Origin: CAXXOK01 sp963663285 | Lineage (GTDB): Bacteria; Bacillota; Clostridia; Christensenellales; Aristaeellaceae | NCBI GenBank assembly: GCA_963663285.2 | Contig: CAXXNI010000004.1 | Coordinates: 930,001 to 994,000 of the forward strand | DNA: 64,000 bases | Direction of reading: 5' to 3' | In this document: positions 58,136 to 64,000 of the stretch, one piece after another | Layout: every line of letters starts with the position of its first letter | Position numbering within the stretch: the first letter of the stretch is position 1 | Program-made: the position numbers and the translations under genes | Notes under the pieces: generated by a model | Databases searched by the model: none | Seen by the model: only the letters and a program-made list of their open reading frames with translations | Told to the model about the DNA's origin: nothing

Positions 58136-61100
58136 ATGCCGCAGGAACCGTTGAGCCGTTCCATAACGCCCGTTGAGGAGGGCGAAGATATTTTCCGCCG
58201 CGGAAGCGTAACGCTGGTCTCGCAGGACGATCAGGCGTTGCTTTTGCGCGTGGGTACAAGCCCGGAGCACACCGTAACCCTGACGGCGGAGGGAGCGGCG
58301 CACTGTACGTGCGGGGCGGCGGGGCCGGAAGGCTGCGCCCATATCGTCGCCGCGACGCACAAGGCGGTGGAGGATGGCACCCTGCGCGCGCTTCGCAAGG
58401 AGCGGGAACAGTCGCTGGGGCAGGAACTGCTGCTCGCGCTCAGCCGCGCGCTGCCCGGCGGAGAGAGCGTGCGGCTTGCCGTAGTGCTGCGCCTGTTTGA
58501 GGATGGGCGCACGGGGCTTGGCCTGCAGATTGGGCAGGAGCGCCTGTACGCGGTGCGCAACATTACCGATCTGCTTACCTGCTATGCGCGCGGGCTGCCG
58601 CTGGAGCTGTCGGCTCGCTTTACCTACCGGCCTTCGGGCATGCGTTTTTCCCGTGAGGACGATGCGCTGCTGGCGATGCTGATGAGCCATATCCCCCTGC
58701 GCAGTACCGATGCGGAGGAGGAGAGCGCGCAGGCGGAAGCCGCCGGAAAGCTGCCCAGCGAGGGGCGGTTTTTGGTGCTGTCGGGCGCTTTTTTCCAAAG
58801 CGTGCTGCGCTTTTTGGAGACCCGTTCTTTCATCCTTTTGCAAAACGGTGCGCGGGAAGTGCAAACGAATATCCGCACGGTGGAGCTGCCGCTGTGTTTT
58901 TCCGTATCGCTGGAAAACGATGCGATTTTTGTACAGGCGGGCGGTGCGGAGGATATGCGCCTGATCACCCCCGACGCGCGGTATGTGCTGTGCGAGGGGC
59001 GCATAGTGCGCCTGCACAGCCAACAGGCGCGGGTATGCCGCCTGCTGGCTTCACAGGGGCGCACCTTCCGTTACAGCGCTGCGGACACGGAGGACACCCT
59101 GTCCGCCCTGCTGCCCGCGCTGACGACGGTGGGCACGGTAGTGCCTTCGCCCGGCCTTGGCAAGCGGCTGATTAACGATCCGCTCAAGCCGCGGGCATAT
59201 ATTGATCTGGAAGGCGGCAGCGTGGTTGCGCGGGTAGAACTGCATTATGGTGACCGTGTGCTGGACCCCTTCCACATGGAGCAGCCCCCTGCGGAAGCGG
59301 CGCCTTCGGATGTGCAGCCCGACCCGCAGGATTTGGTGCCCCGGCTTTTGCTGCGCGACGGCCGTGCCGAAAGCGAACTGATCGACTTTTTCTCCGATGC
59401 GGGGTTTGTGGTGCGGCAGGGGCGCATTGTGCTGAAACGCGCTAAGGATATTTTGGTGTTTTGTACGCAGGGCGTTACGGAACTGGGAAAACTGGCGGAA
59501 GTGTTCGTAAGCGAGGCGTTCCGCAAAATCAAGCCGCGCCGGTTTAACGGGCGCGCGTCTTTCCGCATGCGCGGCGGACGGCTGGTATTCACGCTTTTGG
59601 AGGATAACGAGCCGGTAGGCGAGCTGCTGCCGATTTTGCAGGCGATAAAAACCCGCCAGCAATATGTGCGGCTGAAAAACGGCGAGTTTCTGGATATACG
59701 CGATATGGCTGCTTTGGCCCCGGTGGCGCAGGAACTGCTGGACGCCGCCTCGCTGGATGATCCGCAGGCCGATGTGGACGCCCGCGAATTAAGCTATGGG
59801 GCGTACCGCGCAGCCTACATGGTCAGCATGATGCGCATGGCAGGCGGCGAGGTTGAAGCCTCGGCGGATGTGGAGCGCGCGACCAAAGCGCTGAGCGAAA
59901 GCGCACAGCAGGCCGAAAACTTTATTCCGCCGCGGCTTTTGCGCAAGCTGGCATCGTACCAGAAACGCGGCGCGGGCTGGCTGCTGTCGCTTTACGAGGC
60001 GCGCATGGGCGGAATCCTGGCCGATGAGATGGGGCTGGGTAAAACCGTACAGGTGATTGCCGCGCTTTCTGCCGCCAAGAAGAAAAACGGGGTCATGAAG
60101 AGCATCATCGTTACCCCGACGTCTCTGGTTTACCATTGGCTGGCGGAAATGAAGCGCTTTGACGACAGCCTGACCGTGCGGCTGATCTCGGGTATCCGGG
60201 AGGAGCGCCGCCGCCAGATCGAGGAAGTGAAGGACGACCCCGATGTGGATGTGATGATCACCAGCTACCCGCTTTTGCGGCGCGATATTGAGGAGATTAA
60301 AGAAATTCCCATGCGTTTTGCCGTGCTGGATGAGGCGCAGTTTGTGAAAAACGCGCAGTCCGTTGGCGCTGCGGCAGCCAAAGAAATCAACGCGCAGGTC
60401 CGTGTCGCCCTCACCGGGACGCCTATGGAAAACCACACGGGCGAGCTGTGGAGCATTTTCGATTTTGTGCTGCCCGGCTATCTGGGCACGCAGGCTTCGT
60501 TCCTGCGGCGCTACGGCGGCAGCGAGCGGGCAGAGGAACTGCGGGAACGCATTCGTCCGTTTATTATGCGTAGGCTCAAGCAGGAAGTGCTGGCAGGCTT
60601 GCCCGGTAAGCGGGAGCAAAGCCTGTACGCTGCTATGACCCCGGAGCAGGAGACGGTGTACAACCAGCTTTTACACACGCTGCGCGAGCATGTGGGCGAG
60701 GCGCTGGCCAGCGGCTCGCTGCCGCGGGCGCGTATGCAGGTGCTCAGCATTTTGCTGAAACTGCGGCAGGTGTGCTGCCATCCCCGGCTGTTCCTGCCCG
60801 ATTATGAGGGCACCAGCGGCAAGCTGGAGTTGCTGGTGCAGCTGGTAGAGCAGGCAGTGGCCGGCAAACGGCGTATGCTGGTGTTTTCGCAGTTTGTGGG
60901 CATGCTGCAAATTATCCGGAAACGGCTGGCGCGCGAGGGCGTGAAAACGCTGTATCTGGACGGAGCGACCAAACCCAAATCGCGGCAGGAGCTTTGCGAC
61001 CGGTTTAACGGCGGCGAAGGACAGGTGTTCCTGATCAGCCTGAAAGCGGGCGGAACCGGCCTGAACCTGACAGGCGCGGATTTGGTCATCCACTACGATC

Positions 61101-61324
61101 CGTGGTGGAATCCGGCGGTGGAGGATCAGGCGACGGACCGTGCGCACCGCATCGGCCAAACGCGGGATGTGGATGTGATCCGTCTGATTGCGCAGGGCAC
61201 GATTGAGGAAAAAGTGACTGACTTGAGCAAGCGCAAACGCGCGATTTTCGACCGTGTTGTGCTGGCAGGAGAAACGGCGCTTTCCAGCCTGACGGAAGAG
61301 GATATTCGCAGTTTGTTTTTCTAG
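58136..61324 (+). CDS. SWIM-zinc-finger SNF2-type helicase
   Basis: Large SWI2/SNF2 ATPase of 1062 residues. A SWIM zinc motif lies near the N-terminus (Cys57, Cys59, Cys67, His69 in HCTCGAAGPEGCAHIVA). A middle region (about 80-600) of bacterial SNF2-associated type follows. The helicase core has Walker A ILADEMGLGKTVQVIAALS, Walker B DEAQF, ALTGTPMENH, and the C-terminal motif GGTGLNLTGADLVIHYDPWW plus DRAHRIGQTRDVDVIRLI. Bacterial relatives translocate on DNA and may remodel protein-DNA complexes. TAGGAGGAC precedes the ATG. The YedK/HMCES gene follows after 98 bases and may share its transcript. Confidence 0.93.
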   Translation: MPQEPLSRSITPVEEGEDIFRRGSVTLVSQDDQALLLRVGTSPEHTVTLTAEGAAHCTCGAAGPEGCAHIVAATHKAVEDGTLRALRKEREQSLGQELLLALSRALPGGESVRLAVVLRLFEDGRTGLGLQIGQERLYAVRNITDLLTCYARGLPLELSARFTYRPSGMRFSREDDALLAMLMSHIPLRSTDAEEESAQAEAAGKLPSEGRFLVLSGAFFQSVLRFLETRSFILLQNGAREVQTNIRTVELPLCFSVSLENDAIFVQAGGAEDMRLITPDARYVLCEGRIVRLHSQQARVCRLLASQGRTFRYSAADTEDTLSALLPALTTVGTVVPSPGLGKRLINDPLKPRAYIDLEGGSVVARVELHYGDRVLDPFHMEQPPAEAAPSDVQPDPQDLVPRLLLRDGRAESELIDFFSDAGFVVRQGRIVLKRAKDILVFCTQGVTELGKLAEVFVSEAFRKIKPRRFNGRASFRMRGGRLVFTLLEDNEPVGELLPILQAIKTRQQYVRLKNGEFLDIRDMAALAPVAQELLDAASLDDPQADVDARELSYGAYRAAYMVSMMRMAGGEVEASADVERATKALSESAQQAENFIPPRLLRKLASYQKRGAGWLLSLYEARMGGILADEMGLGKTVQVIAALSAAKKKNGVMKSIIVTPTSLVYHWLAEMKRFDDSLTVRLISGIREERRRQIEEVKDDPDVDVMITSYPLLRRDIEEIKEIPMRFAVLDEAQFVKNAQSVGAAAAKEINAQVRVALTGTPMENHTGELWSIFDFVLPGYLGTQASFLRRYGGSERAEELRERIRPFIMRRLKQEVLAGLPGKREQSLYAAMTPEQETVYNQLLHTLREHVGEALASGSLPRARMQVLSILLKLRQVCCHPRLFLPDYEGTSGKLELLVQLVEQAVAGKRRMLVFSQFVGMLQIIRKRLAREGVKTLYLDGATKPKSRQELCDRFNGGEGQVFLISLKAGGTGLNLTGADLVIHYDPWWNPAVEDQATDRAHRIGQTRDVDVIRLIAQGTIEEKVTDLSKRKRAIFDRVVLAGETALSSLTEEDIRSLFF

Positions 61325-61422
61325 ATGGCAAGGCGCCCTGCGGCGTTTGTACACCAGCAGGGAAACGGGCAGGATATACATGCTGTTATTTGGCTCATTT
61401 TAGGGGGTAGGAGGCGGTTAAC

Positions 61423-62085
61423 GTGTGCGGGCGTTACTATGTGGACATGGAAGAAGAAAACGTCAAAATACGGGCGATTTTGGCTGAATTGGAAAAGCGC
61501 CGCCTGCCGATGAGCGATCAGGTGCATGGCGGAGAAATATACCCCACGCAAATTGCACCGGTGATTCTGGCGGAAGAAGGGCTGGGGGTTACCGTACGGC
61601 CCATGAAATGGGGCTTCCCGCGCGCTGGCGGCGGCGGAGTGGTAATTAACAGCCGCAGCGAAAAAGCGGATGTAACTCCGATGTTCCAGCGTGCCGTGCG
61701 CGAGCGCCGTTGCCTGATACCCGCCAGCTGGTTTTTTGAGTGGCGCCGTACCAGCGGCTGTAAAACCAAGGATAAATTCGCCTTTGCCCTGAAGCAGGCA
61801 CAGCGGGACGAGCTGATGTATATGGCCGGGGTATACGGTGAATTCCTCGGCGGTTATGAAAAAGGGGGGTACGACGGTTTTGCCATCCTCACCCGCGATG
61901 CGGATGGGCAGGTTAGCCCCTACCACAACCGTATGCCGGTGATATTGCGGCAGGAGAGCCTGAAAAAGGCCTGGCTGGACCCCGCGGCCAACTACCCTGC
62001 CCTGCGCGCCGCCTTTGAACTGCCGGAGTTAGCCGTGCGCCCCGTTCCTCCGGATCCGCCGCGTGCGGCCAAAGCCGCCACTTGA
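61423..62085 (+). CDS. SOS-associated peptidase-fold protein (YedK/HMCES)
   Basis: 220-residue SRAP-domain protein that protects abasic sites in single-stranded DNA by forming a thiazolidine crosslink. The catalytic Cys2 comes right after the GTG start (MCGRYY). Other active-site residues are visible: Asn76 in VVINSRSEK, Glu106 in SWFFEWRR and His168 in SPYHNRMPVIL. GGAGG lies upstream of the GTG. A C-terminal Pro/Ala tail is extra. Its position behind the SNF2 helicase suggests a link to replication-fork or DNA-damage handling. Confidence 0.94.
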   Translation: MCGRYYVDMEEENVKIRAILAELEKRRLPMSDQVHGGEIYPTQIAPVILAEEGLGVTVRPMKWGFPRAGGGGVVINSRSEKADVTPMFQRAVRERRCLIPASWFFEWRRTSGCKTKDKFAFALKQAQRDELMYMAGVYGEFLGGYEKGGYDGFAILTRDADGQVSPYHNRMPVILRQESLKKAWLDPAANYPALRAAFELPELAVRPVPPDPPRAAKAAT

Positions 62086-62153
62086 TTTGGCAGGGCTGCG
62101 ATGTGCCGGAAAAATAAAGTTGCCTGCCGGACGGGAAATTTCAAAATAACCCC

Positions 62154-62182
62154 TTGACAACCCCGCTTTGATTGTGTAATAT
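62154..62182 (+). promoter_or_regulatory. Promoter of the tRNA cluster
   Basis: A perfect TTGACA (62154-62159) and TAATAT (62177-62182) are 17 bases apart, about 30 bases before the first tRNA. Confidence 0.8.
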
Positions 62183-62213
62183 ATCACTCGTCGCCTGCAT
62201 GGGCTTGAGCAGA

Positions 62214-62290
62214 CGGGGTGTAGCGCAGTCTGGTAGCGCACGTGCTTTGGGAGCATGGGGCCGGGGGTTCGAATCCCTTCACCCCGACCA
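62214..62290 (+). tRNA. tRNA-Pro (TGG)
   Basis: Full cloverleaf with acceptor CGGGGTG/CACCCCG, anticodon loop CTTTGGGAG giving TGG, a standard T-loop (GGTTCGAAT) and encoded CCA. First of seven tRNAs. Confidence 0.96.
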
Positions 62291-62318
62291 AGTCACTTCC
62301 ATACTGAGGCCATAGCGT

Positions 62319-62393
62319 GGCTCCGTGGTCAAGCGGTTAAGACACCGCCCTTTCACGGCGGCTACAGGGGTTCGAATCCCCTCGGAGTCACCA
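62319..62393 (+). tRNA. tRNA-Glu (TTC)
   Basis: Acceptor GGCTCCG/CGGAGTC (one G-T pair), anticodon stem CCGCC/GGCGG with loop CTTTCAC giving TTC, and encoded CCA. Confidence 0.95.
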
Positions 62394-62411
62394 CCTTTTC
62401 TTGCCCGGTAT

Positions 62412-62488
<77 letters not shown>

Positions 62489-62495
62489 GCATCGT

Positions 62496-62572
62496 GGCCA
62501 AGTAGTTCAGTTGGTTAGAATGCCAGCCTGTCACGCTGGAGGTCGAGGGTTCGAGCCCCTTCTTGGTCGCCA
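62496..62572 (+). tRNA. tRNA-Asp (GTC)
   Basis: Acceptor GGCCAAG/CTTGGTC (one G-T pair), discriminator G, anticodon GTC in CCTGTCACG, and encoded CCA. Seven bases after tRNA-Met. Confidence 0.95.
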
Positions 62573-62600
62573 TTTTCCCCGTTCTGCTGTTGGGCATCCT

Positions 62601-62676
62601 GCCGGTGTAGCTCAATTGGCAGAGCAGCTGATTTGTAATCAGCAGGTTATGGGTTCAAGTCCCTTCACCGGCTCCA
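62601..62676 (+). tRNA. tRNA-Thr (TGT)
   Basis: Acceptor GCCGGTG/CACCGGC, anticodon stem GCTGA/TCAGC with loop TTTGTAA giving TGT, discriminator T, and encoded CCA. Confidence 0.95.
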
Positions 62677-62703
62677 TTTTCCTAATTGTTTGCCGTTTTA
62701 CTT

Positions 62704-62788
<85 letters not shown>

Positions 62789-62803
62789 CGTATTCCACCT
62801 TCT

Positions 62804-62891
62804 GCGGGAATGGCGGAATTGGCAGACGCGCAAGATTCAGGTTCTTGTGTTCGATTAGGACATGCAGGTTCAAGTCCTGTTTCCCGCACCA
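62804..62891 (+). tRNA. tRNA-Leu (CAG)
   Basis: Acceptor GCGGGAA/TTCCCGC, anticodon stem CAAGA/TCTTG with loop TTCAGGT giving CAG, long variable arm, and encoded CCA. Last of the cluster. Confidence 0.95.
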
Positions 62892-62934
62892 AAGCAAAAG
62901 CCCTGTAACGTAATCGTTGCAGGGCTTTTGCTTT
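62891..62934 (+). terminator. Terminator of the tRNA cluster
   Basis: AAAGCAAAAGCCCTG and its complement (62891-62905, 62920-62934), extended by AACG/CGTT, form a 20-bp stem with a GCTTTTGCTTTG tail. It begins directly at the CCA end of tRNA-Leu. Confidence 0.88.
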
Positions 62935-62938
62935 GCCT

Positions 62939-63082
62939 TCAGTTCTGATTGATTTTTTTGTATCCCTCAAGATTCTTCTCCATATTCTCCGATGCAAATG
63001 TCATGATCCAGTATTCTTCAATTGTTTTGGTTAGTGATGTATGCTTATAACCTCCATTACCGATGCAGTGGACAACGATCAT
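62939..63082 (-). CDS. Small ORF, possible conserved peptide or gene remnant
   Basis: 47-codon frame starting at ATG 63082. It has balanced, protein-like composition (GNGGYKHTSLTKTIEEYW, then MEKNLEGYKKINQN). The same frame continues open upstream, without a start, for about 20 codons (WIDLKGFDPYIFSWKLR), through the end of the carbonic-anhydrase gene, which suggests the tail of an older, longer gene. Its ribosome site (AAGG) touches the ATG, so translation is doubtful. No family recognised. Confidence 0.35.
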   Translation of the reverse strand: MIVVHCIGNGGYKHTSLTKTIEEYWIMTFASENMEKNLEGYKKINQN

Positions 63083-63125
63083 CCTTAATTTCCAACTGAA
63101 AATGTAGGGATCGAATCCTTTCAGG

Positions 63126-63674
63126 TCAATCCAGAGGATCGAGGCGTCCTGTTTCAGGGTCCATTAAATAGCCGGACACTTCTATGTCCGCAGGCATTAA
63201 TGGATGTTCGCGAATCATGCGTACAGACTCGCATACAGAAAGCTGTGGATCATCAAACCCATGAAGCCACTTATACATATCAATGCCGCAAAACTCGATA
63301 AAATCGAGTGCCTCCTGCCGTACTCCGCGAGCTTTCATGGTTTTTATCAACTTCATGGGGTTAATGTTTTGCATTCCGCAGTCATAATGGCCAATCACCA
63401 ATATTTCGTTTACGCCAAGTTCATATACAGCCACCAGCAGGCTGCGCATAACGCTTCCGAAGGGATGGGAAATCATCCCGCCTGCGTTTTTAATGAGCTT
63501 AACATCCCCATTGCGAAAGTTGAGCGCGGCTGGCAACAACTCGGTGAGCCGTGTATCCATACAGGATAGGATGGCGATGTGCTTATCCGGGTACTTGGTG
63601 GTTAAAAAGGGCTCGTATTTCTTGCCTGCCACAAACGCGGTGTTGTACTGTAAAATCTCATCACGTAGGGACAT
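63126..63674 (-). CDS. Beta-class carbonic anhydrase
   Basis: Zinc enzyme of 182 residues that interconverts CO2 and bicarbonate. Zinc ligands are Cys38 in LSCMDTRL, His96 and Cys99 in IGHYDCGM, with the Asp40-Arg42 dyad. The short form and the C-terminal GYLMDPETGRLDPLD resemble the YtiB-like group of Gram-positive bacteria. I start it at 63674, seven bases after GGAGG; the nearby ATG at 63680 touches the ribosome site. The promoter is at 63756-63784. Confidence 0.93.
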   Translation of the reverse strand: MSLRDEILQYNTAFVAGKKYEPFLTTKYPDKHIAILSCMDTRLTELLPAALNFRNGDVKLIKNAGGMISHPFGSVMRSLLVAVYELGVNEILVIGHYDCGMQNINPMKLIKTMKARGVRQEALDFIEFCGIDMYKWLHGFDDPQLSVCESVRMIREHPLMPADIEVSGYLMDPETGRLDPLD

Positions 63675-64000
63675 AAACATACCTCCGTACGAATCCATAT
63701 AGGGGGTTGCCTGCCCTTGCTGTACAACCATAAAAGGCGGGCTTGCTATGTGAGCATTATAGCATATAAAAAACCGTATCTCAAAATACCATTATGCCTG
63801 ATGATAGCAGCAATGCAATAATCAATTGGGTTCCACACCGCAATTATGTATCAAGAGCAGAAAGTTTATTGCAAGGACAGCGGATAATACCGCCACGGCA
63901 GCTGAAAAAGTGAAAGCCAGCGCCTGAATGACGCTGGCAACGGTTGACCTTTATAGGGTTTGGGCATGTTATTCCGCTTAGGGTTGGTCAAGCTGTTTTT
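63675..64000. other. Right end of window, no gene seen
   Basis: About 325 bases. They hold the carbonic-anhydrase promoter and a short hairpin (GCCAGCG at 63916-63922 with CGCTGGC at 63932-63938). No coding frame is supportable before the window ends. Confidence 0.6.
63756..63784 (-). promoter_or_regulatory. Promoter of the carbonic anhydrase gene
   Basis: On the minus strand TTGAGA (complement of 63779-63784) is followed after 17 bases by a perfect TATAAT (complement of 63756-63761). Confidence 0.72.

Overview
The window looks like chromosomal DNA of a Gram-positive anaerobe of the class Clostridia. The base composition is moderately GC-rich. Supporting signs are AGGAGG-type ribosome sites, several TTG and GTG starts, a T-box leader in front of serS, an SbcCD pair, a YgeY-type hydrolase beside an alanine/ornithine racemase, and a dense tRNA cluster whose genes all encode CCA. 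The order is not certain; a Christensenellales-like gut lineage is my guess. There are no phage, insertion-sequence or CRISPR features. The window is built mainly from nutrient-uptake and signalling operons, with housekeeping genes on the right. Left part (1-5.2 kb): a two-component system on the minus strand (kinase cut by the window edge) diverges from a MacAB-like efflux operon (adaptor, ATPase, FtsX-type permease). Next (5.3-13.6 kb) a GntR/UTRA regulator diverges from a seven-gene sugar operon: ROK protein, double-SIS isomerase/deglycase, solute-binding protein, two permeases, a NagB-fold protein with a changed active site, and a PfkB kinase. The SIS / binding protein / permeases / PfkB core resembles the frlBONMD layout for fructosamines, so an Amadori-type or amino-sugar substrate is plausible. 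The centre (14.1-23.1 kb) is a complete autoinducer-2 (AI-2) uptake and processing locus: lsrR-lsrK-cupin on the minus strand, diverging from lsrACDBF on the plus strand, with near-consensus promoters for both arms in a 332-bp control region. lsrG is absent, and a small cupin sits where a replacement isomerase might be expected. From 23.5 to 32.6 kb two divergent polar amino-acid ABC importers lie back to back. The right one continues into a cytidylate-kinase-like protein, a YgeY-family M20 hydrolase and an alanine/ornithine-type racemase, which suggests uptake and catabolism of an amino acid of the ornithine or carbamoyl type. At 32.9-39.4 kb are an M20 homologue that has lost most metal ligands, an 860-residue membrane protein with a large soluble insertion, a 71-residue protein, a GtrA protein and an unusually long PRPP synthetase. 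The region 39.7-54.9 kb holds cysK, a SIMPL protein, a sigma factor with its probable DUF4349 partner, an amidohydrolase, an AAC(3)-family acetyltransferase, an alpha/beta hydrolase, sbcDC, a glycosyltransferase with a flippase-like membrane protein, and a diguanylate cyclase. The right end has serS with its T-box leader, a serine hydrolase, a SWIM-SNF2 helicase next to an HMCES/YedK protein, seven tRNAs (Pro, Glu, Met, Asp, Thr, Tyr, Leu) and a beta-carbonic anhydrase. Two patterns recur: hairpins directly after three of the four solute-binding-protein genes, and signal peptides that lack a lipobox on all four binding proteins.
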